A DNA stretch of 36,917 bases from Chloroflexota bacterium (GTDB taxonomy: Bacteria; Chloroflexota; Chloroflexia; Chloroflexales; Chloroflexaceae): positions 1 through 36,917 of the forward strand of contig JAUQOZ010000066.1 of the NCBI GenBank assembly GCA_030550625.1, in the 5' to 3' direction. The translations under genes and the position numbers were made by a program. Positions 14,217 to 21,391 of this stretch are shown here, one piece after another. The stretch's first letter is position 1. The number at the start of each line of letters is the position of its first letter. The notes below the pieces were generated by a model. The model worked only from the letters and a program-made list of their open reading frames with translations. It made no database searches and was not told where the DNA came from.

Positions 14217-15281
14217 ATGACGACTTCACCTTCGGTTGAACCAACCACGACGGGCGCCGCGGCGCTTGAGCAACAAGACCTATTTGCCGCAACCAACCGC
14301 GCCTATGACATGGTGTTTAAGGGCACGGTGGATTTCTTCGTGATTAAGGCGGCAAAAGATTTAGGGCTGTTTGATCTGTTGGCTGCCGAACCGCGCACGC
14401 TGGCCGATCTGGCAACCTTGACCGAGACGGTGCCGCCGCGGCTCGAGAAGTTCTTGATTACGCTCGAGCAGGTAGGTCTGGCGGCGCGGCAAGATGATCG
14501 CTGGAAGCTGACCCCCTTCGCCGAGCAATTCTTTGCCGATCCCGAACGCCATCGCAATATGACGATGGTGCCGTTTGTGGATTATATTTCCGACCTAATC
14601 GAGAATTACTACCTGCGGTTGGCTGATGTGGTGCGCGGGAAGGTTGACTTTACCAGCATTGTGCCGCATCCGCCGCGCACTCGCGAAGATAGCCTGTTTT
14701 ACGAGACGTTGCACCGCTCGAATATCCAGCTCTTCGTCGAGTTGTTGGTCAAGCGGGCCCGGCTGGCCGATGTGCAGATGCTGATCGATGTTGGCGGCGG
14801 CATTGGTGATATTGCGGCGGCCCTCTGTCAAGCCTTCCCCAATCTCAAGGTGACGTTGATCAACTTGCCTAGTGCGCTCGATCTGGTGCGCGAGAATGTG
14901 GCGGCCAAAGGTCTGAGCGACCGGATTACGCCGGTGGCGGTCGATATGTACCGCGAGCCGTATCCTCCCGGCGATGCGGTGCTCTTCTCGCGCATTCTCT
15001 ACCCGATGAATGCGCAGTTCTGCTCGATGTTGCTCAAGAAGGCCTACGATGCGTTGCCGAGCGGCGGGAAGGTGCTGATCCTCGATATGGTGATCAGCGA
15101 TCCGCAGCATCCAAACTACGATTATCTGACCCATTACCTATGCGCGATTGGGATGGGCTTCTCGGTGCTTGAGTTCAAGGATCATGCGATCTACCCTGAT
15201 CTCCTGCGCCAGATCGGGTTTACCGACGTAACCTTCGATGAGGGGTACGAACACGTTTTGTATCAGGCTGTCAAGCCGTAA
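14217..15281 (+). CDS. bchU: BchU-type bacteriochlorophyllide C-20 methyltransferase
   Basis: A 354-residue SAM-dependent O-methyltransferase-fold enzyme. The N-terminal winged-helix dimerisation domain (about 30-110) contains DFFVIKAAKDLGLFDLL and a DLATLTETVPPRLEKFL segment. The Rossmann core has motif I D-V-G-G-G-I-G-D at 191-198, an acidic residue after the next strand, and GGKVLILDMVISDP. In green bacteria BchU methylates C-20 of the chlorin ring, the step that makes BChl c rather than d. The neighbouring bchK supports this assignment over a CrtF or other O-methyltransferase. ATG 14217 has a GAGGGGGAA site; the GTG at 14199 lies just before it and is less likely. Confidence 0.8.
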   Translation: MTTSPSVEPTTTGAAALEQQDLFAATNRAYDMVFKGTVDFFVIKAAKDLGLFDLLAAEPRTLADLATLTETVPPRLEKFLITLEQVGLAARQDDRWKLTPFAEQFFADPERHRNMTMVPFVDYISDLIENYYLRLADVVRGKVDFTSIVPHPPRTREDSLFYETLHRSNIQLFVELLVKRARLADVQMLIDVGGGIGDIAAALCQAFPNLKVTLINLPSALDLVRENVAAKGLSDRITPVAVDMYREPYPPGDAVLFSRILYPMNAQFCSMLLKKAYDALPSGGKVLILDMVISDPQHPNYDYLTHYLCAIGMGFSVLEFKDHAIYPDLLRQIGFTDVTFDEGYEHVLYQAVKP

Positions 15282-15341
15282 CTGTAAGGTTCAGCCTTGT
15301 GTGACCGGTGCAGCTTCTGCCCGGCAATGCGGTAAGCAACT

Positions 15342-16259
15342 ATGATTTCGACTGAACAGCACGTCTCGCTCAGCCGAAAAATCCGGGCCCATATCGAGCT
15401 TGCCGATCCGGTGACGTGGATTTCGCCGGTGCTGGTCTGTTTCTGTGGCGCACTGGCTTCAGGCTACGAGCGAGGCTTTGACTGGACGCGGCCCGATCAC
15501 TGGTGGCTTATGCTGTTGGGCGCGTTGATGACCGGCCCGCTCGGCACCGGCTTTAGCCAGAGTATTAACGATTATTTTGATCGTGAACTGGATGCGATCA
15601 ACGATCCGCAACGCCCGATTCCGGCTGGGATCATTACGCTGAATGAGGCGCGCTGGAATTGGATTGTACTCGGCACAGCAACTATGCTGGTGTCGCTGGT
15701 CTTTGGCCAGCCGTTGATCGTCTTCTTTGCTTTTGTCGGTATCGTGCTGTCAGTCATTTACAGCATGCCGCCGATTAAGCTGAAGAAACATTTTTGGCTG
15801 GGGCCGCCGGCAGTCGGGTTGGGTTACGTTAGTATGAGCTGGATGGCCGGCCATCTGATCTTTGCGCCGCTGACGTGGCAAAGCGTATTGGTGGCGTTGA
15901 TCAATGGCGGTTTGGCGGCTGGCTTGCTCTTTCTCAACGATATTAAGAGTGTCGAGGGTGATCGCAAGCTGGGTCTGAAATCGCTCACGGTTGCGATCGG
16001 TGTGCAGCGCACGCTAATTGTGGCTTATGCAACGATTAACGGCTTCGAGGCAATGCTGATGATATTGGCTTTGGTGTGGGGGCAATACTGGGTGGCGGCG
16101 TTTATTCTGCTGGCATTGGTAGTGCCGATCTATAATCAGATTAAGCTCTACCGTGAACCAAACCAGCAAAATTACGTGCGTTACCTGCTGGCTTCCAACC
16201 CATTTGTGGCCTTAATCCAGATTGTCTCAGGTTTTCTGGTGGGCGGCTATTTTGGCTGA
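15342..16259 (+). CDS. bchK: Bacteriochlorophyll c synthase BchK
   Basis: A 305-residue polyprenyltransferase of the UbiA family with about eight or nine membrane helices. The first Asp-rich motif N-D-Y-F-D-R-E-L-D is at 76-84, followed by the INDPQRPIPAG signature of chlorophyll synthases. The second motif N-D-I-K-S-V-E-G-D is at 199-207. BchK esterifies bacteriochlorophyllide c with its long-chain alcohol, the last step before pigment packing in the chlorosome. The related BchG adds phytol or geranylgeraniol to BChlide a. The position between bchU and csmN favours BchK. The 60-nt gap to bchU and 19-nt gap to csmN fit one transcript. Confidence 0.88.
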   Translation: MISTEQHVSLSRKIRAHIELADPVTWISPVLVCFCGALASGYERGFDWTRPDHWWLMLLGALMTGPLGTGFSQSINDYFDRELDAINDPQRPIPAGIITLNEARWNWIVLGTATMLVSLVFGQPLIVFFAFVGIVLSVIYSMPPIKLKKHFWLGPPAVGLGYVSMSWMAGHLIFAPLTWQSVLVALINGGLAAGLLFLNDIKSVEGDRKLGLKSLTVAIGVQRTLIVAYATINGFEAMLMILALVWGQYWVAAFILLALVVPIYNQIKLYREPNQQNYVRYLLASNPFVALIQIVSGFLVGGYFG

Positions 16260-16278
16260 CCGTTAAGGAGGTGCGAAG

Positions 16279-16566
16279 ATGACGGAGACTGAAGGTGAGG
16301 TCCGAGTGCGCAGCGTCCCAGTGCGGCGCAGCGACAGCTTTGTCGAGTCGGCGATGGAGTTCGGCGGCGGTGTCGTTCGCCTTGGTTTCTCGGTATTTAC
16401 CATGCCCTTTGCGCTGCTGCCGCCAGAGTCGCGCCAGCACATGCGCAATGCAACCAAGGAGCTGTTGTACGCCTTCGCCTCGTTGCCGCGTGATTTCGCC
16501 GAAATCGCTGGCAAGAGCATCGAGAAGTGGGCGGCTGAGGGCGAAGAAAAGACTGAGGCGAAGTAA
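16279..16566 (+). CDS. csmN: Chlorosome envelope protein CsmN
   Basis: A 95-residue small protein (about 10.6 kDa), matching the size of the 11 kDa chlorosome protein of C. aurantiacus. A short charged N-terminus is followed by an amphipathic to hydrophobic segment (about 20-55: EFGGGVVRLGFSVF, MPFALLPPESRQHMR), a helix FASLPRDFAEIAGKSIEKW and an acidic Lys/Glu tail. Its first 80 residues align with CsmM encoded next door, so the two are paralogues. These proteins sit in the lipid monolayer of the chlorosome. The ribosome site AAGGAGGTG is near perfect and implies strong translation. Confidence 0.88.
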   Translation: MTETEGEVRVRSVPVRRSDSFVESAMEFGGGVVRLGFSVFTMPFALLPPESRQHMRNATKELLYAFASLPRDFAEIAGKSIEKWAAEGEEKTEAK

Positions 16567-16603
16567 CGCCGGTTGCTCTCTGTGAGCAGAGGAGGAGAGT
16601 CGT

Positions 16604-17041
16604 ATGAGCAATGAGACGACCAACGAGCGTGATGGCTTGTTTGAGCTGGCGGCTGGCTTTGTCGGGGGGGCAACCCGGATTGGCCTGACGGTTGCTTCGG
16701 TGCCGCTGGTGCTGCTGCCGCGCAATTCGCGTCGCCGCGTGCGCCGGGCGATGGCTGAGGTGGCGTTGGCAGTGGTGGCATTTCCGAAAGAGCTGGCCAA
16801 TATTTCCGAGCGGGTGGTTGATGATATCGTCGCTGCTGAGCCGCCGCAGATCTCGCTGCCGAGCCCGAAGCAGGTTGGCGAGCAGGTGCGCTCGTTTACC
16901 GAGCGACTGTCGCGCGCGGCGGAAGAGCTTGGCACTAGCTTTAGCCGGGCTGCCGGACGGGCTGCCGATGCGGTTGAGCAGGGTGCAGCCAAGGTTGATG
17001 AGTGGGTTGAGACGCCGCCCAAGACGCCGCCGGCGCCGTGA
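16604..17041 (+). CDS. csmM: Chlorosome envelope protein CsmM
   Basis: A 145-residue protein (about 15.5 kDa, known to run near 18 kDa in C. aurantiacus). Residues 8-75 repeat the CsmN pattern: FELAAGFVGGATRIGLTVAS, PLVLLPRNSRRRVRRAMAEV, FPKELANISERVVD. The extra C-terminal part is an amphipathic helix (about 90-130, SFTERLSRAAEELGTSFSRA) and a Pro-rich end. It is a structural protein of the chlorosome envelope. A run of seven G (16664-16670) lies in the early coding part and keeps the frame. AGGAGGAG precedes the start. It is the last gene before a strong hairpin, so it ends the chlorosome unit. Confidence 0.88.
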   Translation: MSNETTNERDGLFELAAGFVGGATRIGLTVASVPLVLLPRNSRRRVRRAMAEVALAVVAFPKELANISERVVDDIVAAEPPQISLPSPKQVGEQVRSFTERLSRAAEELGTSFSRAAGRAADAVEQGAAKVDEWVETPPKTPPAP

Positions 17042-17062
17042 TCGCGCGGTGGAATTGTGGTT

Positions 17063-17109
17063 GACGCAGAGGCGTGGGATGCGGCGTGACGCACCCATTC
17101 CTCTGCGTC
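17063..17109 (+). terminator. Long hairpin after csmM (family B repeat)
   Basis: GACGCAGAGG (17063-17072) and its exact complement (17100-17109) close a long stem whose interior also pairs in part (TGGG/CCCA and GCG/CGC). The following bases are pyrimidine-rich. It lies 22 nt after the csmM stop and before a new promoter, so it most likely ends the chlorosome operon. The GACGCAGAGG core recurs in other intergenic inverted repeats of the window. Confidence 0.7.
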
Positions 17110-17153
17110 TGTCTCTCGCTGCCAATGATGTGTGATCTGCGCCTGTTGTGCGG

Positions 17154-17181
17154 TTGACCGGCAACCGAGCCGTGGTATTCT
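17154..17181 (+). promoter_or_regulatory. Promoter for the NADH dehydrogenase-like gene pair
   Basis: TTGACC (17154-17159), a 16-nt spacer and TATTCT (17176-17181). Transcription would start near 17188, about 60 nt before the ATG at 17247. Together with the hairpin at 17063-17109 it separates this pair from the chlorosome genes. Confidence 0.6.
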
Positions 17182-17246
17182 GTAAATAGGGGATGTAGCG
17201 TGATCTACACCCGCCTGTCGTGACCAGTCCACGGAGCTTTGTGACC

Positions 17247-18416
17247 ATGCAGATCGTTATTCTCGGCGCCGGCTATGCCGGTTTGCGCACAGCGCTCGAT
17301 CTGGCCCGTTTCCGCCGTGAACAAGGGCTTGATATCACCATCCGCTTAGTTGATCAACATCCGTACCACCAGTTAATCCAGTTGTTGCATTTGACCGCAA
17401 CCGCCGGGATTTCCGATCAGAAGTCGATCTATCAACTCGATCATTTGTTGCAAGGCCGTGATATCGAGCGGGTGGAGGGGCGCGTGACGGCAATCCATCC
17501 GCTTGAGCGCACGGTGACGCTCGCCGATGGCCGGAGCGTGCCGTACGATCGGCTGGTGTTGGCACTGGGCAGTGAGACCTCGTTCAATGCGCCCGGCGCC
17601 CGTGAACATGCGCTGCCGCTTCATACCTTCGCCCACGCCGTCGCGCTGCGCAAACACATCGTCGCTCAATTTACCAAAGCGGCGTCGTTGACCGATCCGA
17701 CCGAATTGCGGATCACGATGACGACCGCGATCGTTGGCGGCGGCTATACCGGTTGTGAGTTGGCCGGCGAGTTGGCGGCATGGGCCGATGATCTGTGCCA
17801 GCAAACCGGCGCACCCCGCAAGGAAGTGCGGATTGCCCTGATTGAACGCGAAGATCATTTGCTGCCTCACCTCGGTGAGTGGGCAAGTCATGAGGCCGTG
17901 CGCCGCTTGGAACGTCTCGGTGTGAATGTGTTTCTTAAAACGCCGGTAACGCAGGTCGAGCCGCAACGCTTGCGCTTTGCCGATGGCCGGATCTTACGCG
18001 CCGGAACGATTGTCTGGGGCGCTGGCGTGCGCGCGCCAGCCCTCTTGGCCGAGGCCGGCTTCCCAACCGATCGGATCGGGCGGGTGCTGGTTGACCGCTA
18101 CTTGCGGGTTCATGGCCAAGCGGTCGTGTTTGCCATTGGCGATTGCGCCGCTGTGTCTGATGGTCGGGGAGGCGTCTTGCCGCCCGCCGCATCATACGCC
18201 ATCCGGCAGGGCGCCCATTTGGCCGCGGAACTGGCGGCTGAAGCGCGGGGAGAAGCGCCAAGGCCCTACGAGCCGGTCGAGCTCGGCGAAGTCGTTTCAT
18301 TAGGGCCGAATGATGCGATCGGGAGCGCATTAGGCGTGCCGGTGATGGGGTATCCGGCGCTCATGCTGAAACGGGGGATTGAAGAGTATTACCGCGCTAC
18401 CATTGAGAGCGCCTGA
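17247..18416 (+). CDS. Type II NADH dehydrogenase-like flavoprotein
   Basis: A 389-residue pyridine nucleotide-disulfide oxidoreductase family protein. The FAD-binding G-A-G-Y-A-G is at 7-12, the NAD(P)H-binding G-G-G-Y-T-G at about 164-169 followed by CELAGELA, and the second FAD motif F-A-I-G-D-C-A at about residue 293. The sequence DQHPYHQLIQLLHLTATAGIS after the first domain is typical of single-subunit NADH:quinone oxidoreductases (NDH-2) and of related sulfide:quinone-type enzymes, but the redox Cys pair of the latter is not evident. It probably passes electrons from NADH to quinone at the membrane surface. ATG 17247 is used because it starts directly before the dinucleotide fold; the GTG at 17220 would add nine residues. 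Confidence 0.8.
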   Translation: MQIVILGAGYAGLRTALDLARFRREQGLDITIRLVDQHPYHQLIQLLHLTATAGISDQKSIYQLDHLLQGRDIERVEGRVTAIHPLERTVTLADGRSVPYDRLVLALGSETSFNAPGAREHALPLHTFAHAVALRKHIVAQFTKAASLTDPTELRITMTTAIVGGGYTGCELAGELAAWADDLCQQTGAPRKEVRIALIEREDHLLPHLGEWASHEAVRRLERLGVNVFLKTPVTQVEPQRLRFADGRILRAGTIVWGAGVRAPALLAEAGFPTDRIGRVLVDRYLRVHGQAVVFAIGDCAAVSDGRGGVLPPAASYAIRQGAHLAAELAAEARGEAPRPYEPVELGEVVSLGPNDAIGSALGVPVMGYPALMLKRGIEEYYRATIESA

Positions 18417-18433
18417 GCGATAGGAGCGTAATT

Positions 18434-18892
18434 ATGATCGTGCAGGAACAGTTTGTTTCCATTAAAGCGCCACCCGCCACTGTCGAGCGTTACTTGACCG
18501 ATCCCGAATTGATGGCGCAGTGGCGCTCGCCGCTGGTGGTGCTCGATCCGATTGAGGGTGATTTGATGGCGTTGGGCAGCAAGCACAAACTGCGCCTCAA
18601 GTCGCTGGCGCTGGCCGGTGCGACCTACACGGTCACCGAGCGCGATAGCGGCCATATCTTGCTGACGATCGATGGTCTGTGGCGCGGCAAGGAACTCTGG
18701 CGTTGGTTTGCTGATGGCGATCGCACGGTTGTGCAAAACCGGGTGGAGTACGAAGTGCCCGATCCTAGTCTGCGGGTGTTTGTTGTAGGACTCGGCCAGA
18801 TCTTTGCCTCACTCGATATGCGTATCCAGCTCGATCGCTTGCGCATGATTATCGAAGGCAGCGGCCAACCGGCAGCGGCCCAGTCGCGCTAA
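18434..18892 (+). CDS. SRPBCC/START-like domain protein
   Basis: A 152-residue protein with the pattern of the polyketide cyclase/START-like fold: FVSIKAPPATVERYLTDPELMAQW at the N-terminus, strands through YTVTERDSGHILLTIDGLW, and a long C-terminal helix LDMRIQLDRLRMIIEG. Such proteins enclose a hydrophobic ligand in a deep pocket. No ligand can be named. It lies 17 nt after the flavoprotein gene and shares its promoter. A hydrophobic quinone, carotenoid or chlorin ligand would fit the neighbourhood, but this is inference. Confidence 0.75.
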   Translation: MIVQEQFVSIKAPPATVERYLTDPELMAQWRSPLVVLDPIEGDLMALGSKHKLRLKSLALAGATYTVTERDSGHILLTIDGLWRGKELWRWFADGDRTVVQNRVEYEVPDPSLRVFVVGLGQIFASLDMRIQLDRLRMIIEGSGQPAAAQSR

Positions 18893-18960
18893 TCGCGGCG
18901 CGATCACCTGCCAGTGATGGCGCGGGGTTAGAAGATGGCCAGAGTAGTACTCGGCATCGT

Positions 18961-18984
18961 AAGGGCGGGTTGAAAACCGCCCTT
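18961..18984. terminator. Bidirectional terminator-like hairpin
   Basis: AAGGGCGG (18961-18968) and CCGCCCTT (18977-18984) form a perfect 8 bp stem with an 8-nt loop, followed by ATTATCTT. It lies 68 nt after the START-like gene and before the next promoter. AT-rich ends on both sides make it a candidate terminator in either direction. Confidence 0.65.
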
Positions 18985-19041
18985 ATTATCTTGTGATCGA
19001 TATTTGCATAAAAGCACAGATATTGCACAAAAACTGCATCG

Positions 19042-19070
19042 TTTCATCCACTACAATGCAATCCGACCCT
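19042..19070 (+). promoter_or_regulatory. Possible extended -10 promoter for the small membrane protein
   Basis: TAGCAT (19065-19070) preceded by TGC gives an extended -10; TTTCAT (19042-19047) is a weak -35 at a 17-nt spacing. This places the start near 19077, ahead of ATG 19125. An alternative TACAAT at 19052-19057 has no well-spaced -35. Confidence 0.35.
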
Positions 19071-19124
19071 GTGCTAGCATACAGTTGTCAGGATGGCAGG
19101 TTCATCAGTGATGAGAGGTTGCGT

Positions 19125-19409
19125 ATGGCGCGACAGCAGCGGTTTAGCCCACGCGATGAGGTCTATCTTGCCAGCACCAGCTTTGAAGTGTATATGGCTG
19201 CCGGCGGGGTGTTCATCGGCCTGTTTGGGTTGCTCTTTGCGATTAGCATTAAAATTAGCTTTGCTTGGTTAGTGTGGCCAGCGTTGTTTGTCTCGATTTT
19301 AGCAGGCTACATTACCCTTAATCGGCTTGAGAAGCGTGAACGCCGGCGCAAGCTGGCCGAGCTTGAGGCCGAGTACGCGGCAAAAGAACGGCGCGTCAAC
19401 GGCGATTAA
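19125..19409 (+). CDS. Small two-helix membrane protein
   Basis: A 94-residue protein with two hydrophobic helices (about 23-43, MAAGGVFIGLFGLLFAISI; about 47-65, FAWLVWPALFVSILAGYI) and a highly charged C-terminal helix (RLEKRERRRKLAELEAEYAAKERR). The family is not recognised. ATG 19125 is preferred: the longer reading from 18993 would begin upstream of the likely promoter and adds 44 residues of poor composition. A GAGAGG site lies a few bases before it. It is probably a single-gene unit ahead of the HTH-M23 gene. Confidence 0.65.
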   Translation: MARQQRFSPRDEVYLASTSFEVYMAAGGVFIGLFGLLFAISIKISFAWLVWPALFVSILAGYITLNRLEKRERRRKLAELEAEYAAKERRVNGD

Positions 19410-19494
19410 GCAGCATTTGTAGGCATCTTGTCATCTTGGGCGCAGCATGGTTGTGTTATCTTCCAACTAACTGTGTTGTGCCAAGAGGATTAAG

Positions 19495-20454
19495 ATGCAG
19501 ACACTTCGCCAGCTTCGCCGCACTCGCGATTTGACCTTTGTTGATTTAGCGCTTCTGACCGGGATCCCGGCGCGGGTTATTGCTGAAGCCGAATATGGCA
19601 TGCGTCGCCTCAGCCGTGGTGAGGCTGAGGCGATTGCGTTGGTGTTAGGCTTGTCACCTGCAGCGTTGTTGCCACCGCCGCCGCGACCATCGCCGCAAGC
19701 GAACGTCTTGCCGCTCGCATTAACAGCAGGGTTAGCTGCGACGCTGGCGGTGGCGCCGCTGGCGACAGACGTTGCGCCCACGTTCCAACGTCAATTGCAG
19801 GCTGCTCTGCTCAATCAGGCTGGTGCACAGCTCATCGCAGCCATCCCTACAGCGGCCTTGCCGGCAGCAGTACCGGCGCAACTAGCAGTGAGTCCTGCGC
19901 GTTCCGTTGCTCTGGCCACCCCCACGCCCGACGCGCTGGCGCCCCTTATCGCTCCCGCGCCGCCACTTGTGCCCAGCCCTACGGCGGTTCCCCAATTCTA
20001 CCTCGATGAAACTGGCCCCCACGGTTGCCCAGTGCAGCCTTCGTCCGGTCAAGTTGTCATCACTCAAGGGTATGGTGTTGGCACCCACACGCCGGCCCAT
20101 ATTTGGGGCGCGATCGATTTGGCGGTTGATGGCGACGGAGATGGGTTGGCCGAGCCGGGGCCGAGCTGGTATGCGCCGGTGGTCGCTACCCACGATGGGG
20201 TGGTAAAGGTGACGATGAATAGCTATCCTGCCGGCAATCACGTCTCGGTAATAACGCTGGATGGAGTCTGGCGCACCGGCTACTCGCACTTGGCGATTGT
20301 GACAGTGATTGACGGGCAGCAGGTGCGCGCCGGCGAGGTGATCGGCTTGATGGGCAGTACCGGCTTTGCCAGTGGCCCGCACCTCGATTATCAAGTCTGG
20401 CGCGGCGATGTCAATATTGATCCGACGGCGTTGGTGGGGTGTGGGGTGAGATAA
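19495..20454 (+). CDS. HTH-anchored M23/LytM-like protein with altered zinc site
   Basis: A 319-residue protein with an XRE-type helix-turn-helix at about 4-56 (QLRRTRDLTFVDLALLTGIP), a hydrophobic segment at about 63-82, an Ala/Pro linker, and a C-terminal M23 (LytM) domain (about 185-315). RodZ-like proteins also combine a cytoplasmic HTH, one membrane pass and an outer domain. In the M23 domain the usual H-x-x-x-D is W-G-A-I-D, with a His two residues earlier, and the usual H-L-H is H-L-D. Two of the canonical zinc ligands are thus changed, so it may be an activator or scaffold rather than an active endopeptidase. The start has an AGAGGATTAAG site. Confidence 0.75.
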   Translation: MQTLRQLRRTRDLTFVDLALLTGIPARVIAEAEYGMRRLSRGEAEAIALVLGLSPAALLPPPPRPSPQANVLPLALTAGLAATLAVAPLATDVAPTFQRQLQAALLNQAGAQLIAAIPTAALPAAVPAQLAVSPARSVALATPTPDALAPLIAPAPPLVPSPTAVPQFYLDETGPHGCPVQPSSGQVVITQGYGVGTHTPAHIWGAIDLAVDGDGDGLAEPGPSWYAPVVATHDGVVKVTMNSYPAGNHVSVITLDGVWRTGYSHLAIVTVIDGQQVRAGEVIGLMGSTGFASGPHLDYQVWRGDVNIDPTALVGCGVR

Positions 20455-20605
20455 TAGCCACAAAAAGACGCAGAAAACACAGAAACAGATGAGATGGGCT
20501 GTTAGATGGGTGTGCTTGCAGTTTTGCTAAACTGCGATTCGTTGATATCTGGCCTTGGGGTCAGCCTACAGTTATTTGTGTTTTCGGTGTCTTTTCGTGG
20601 CTATT
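20453..20605. repeat. Long inverted repeat between convergent genes (family B) with nested hairpin
   Basis: Arms of 34 nt (20453-20486 and 20572-20605) match at 28 positions, reading AATAGCCAC then AAAAGAC and GAAAACACA. They flank the 3' ends of the convergent M23 and ABC permease genes; one arm overlaps the M23 stop. In the 85-nt loop sits a perfect 7 bp hairpin GCAGTTT-TGCT-AAACTGC (20518-20535) that resembles the family A core. The whole could act as a two-way terminator. Confidence 0.7.
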
Positions 20606-20607
20606 CT

Positions 20608-21363
20608 TCACGCCCGCAACGAACGCTGGAAGAGCGACAAGGCGAAGGCCATGCTCGCCGCAGCAAAAACGGCCAGCACCAGACCGCTGGCCCACAGCGG
20701 CAGAGTGGCTTCCACCCCGAACGCCAAAGCGCGCACCGCGTCGATCAGATACGTTGCCGGATTGATGAGCACAATCGCTTGCATCCATCCCGGCAACACC
20801 GATAACGGGTAGAGCGCATTCGAGGCAAACAGCAGCGGCAGGTTAAAGAGGAAAATCATGCCGTGATAGCCGGCGATGCTGCGCGAAATAGCCGCCACGC
20901 CGAGCGCCAGCCCGCTAAAGCCGATGGCAAAGATCGCGAGCAAAACGAGCGCACCCAGCCAGCCAACCGGGTTGATCGCTAGTCGCGCCCCCATGAGTAG
21001 ACCGACAATCAACATCAGCGTCGCTTGAAAGAGCGCTTTGGTTGCGGTACTGGCCGCACTGCCCAACAAAATGCTCAAGCGTGGGATCGGCGCGGCCAGA
21101 TACTCTTTCACAATCCCACGCAGCCGCTCATCCAACAATACCATGCCGCCGCCAACCGCGCCGCCCAATGCGCTGAGGGCAATAATGCCCGGCAGAATAA
21201 ACGACATATAATCACTGCCGCCGACATCGCTAATCATCCCGCGCATGCCGACCCCAAAGAGCACCACCCACAAGACTGACTGCAACGCCAACCCAACTAG
21301 CTCTTCGGTCTGCTGAACGAATTTACGCATGTGCCGCGTCCAGATCACATACGTGGCGTACAT
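20608..21363 (-). CDS. ABC-2 type transporter permease
   Basis: A 251-residue membrane protein with six hydrophobic segments in the ABC-2 pattern. It has the YMSFILPGIIAL segment, the E-loop-like region after DERLRGIVKEYLAAPIPR, and the closing LPGWMQAIVLINPATYLIDAVRAL segment that is typical of DrrB/daunorubicin-type exporters. It pairs with the ATPase 28 nt upstream to export a hydrophobic compound or lipid; the cargo is unknown. ATG 21363 has a GAGGAG site; the 44 residues read upstream of it would overlap the ATPase gene. Confidence 0.85.
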   Translation of the reverse strand: MYATYVIWTRHMRKFVQQTEELVGLALQSVLWVVLFGVGMRGMISDVGGSDYMSFILPGIIALSALGGAVGGGMVLLDERLRGIVKEYLAAPIPRLSILLGSAASTATKALFQATLMLIVGLLMGARLAINPVGWLGALVLLAIFAIGFSGLALGVAAISRSIAGYHGMIFLFNLPLLFASNALYPLSVLPGWMQAIVLINPATYLIDAVRALAFGVEATLPLWASGLVLAVFAAASMAFALSLFQRSLRA

Positions 21364-21391
21364 AGAGTGCTCCTCTAGCAGTGTGAAAGCG

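Noticed and set aside
16141-17232. Minus-strand frame of 363 codons opposite csmN and csmM
   Set aside because: It is opposite to two recognised chlorosome genes with strong ribosome sites, and its low-complexity Ser/Arg/Ala-rich product looks like a shadow translation.
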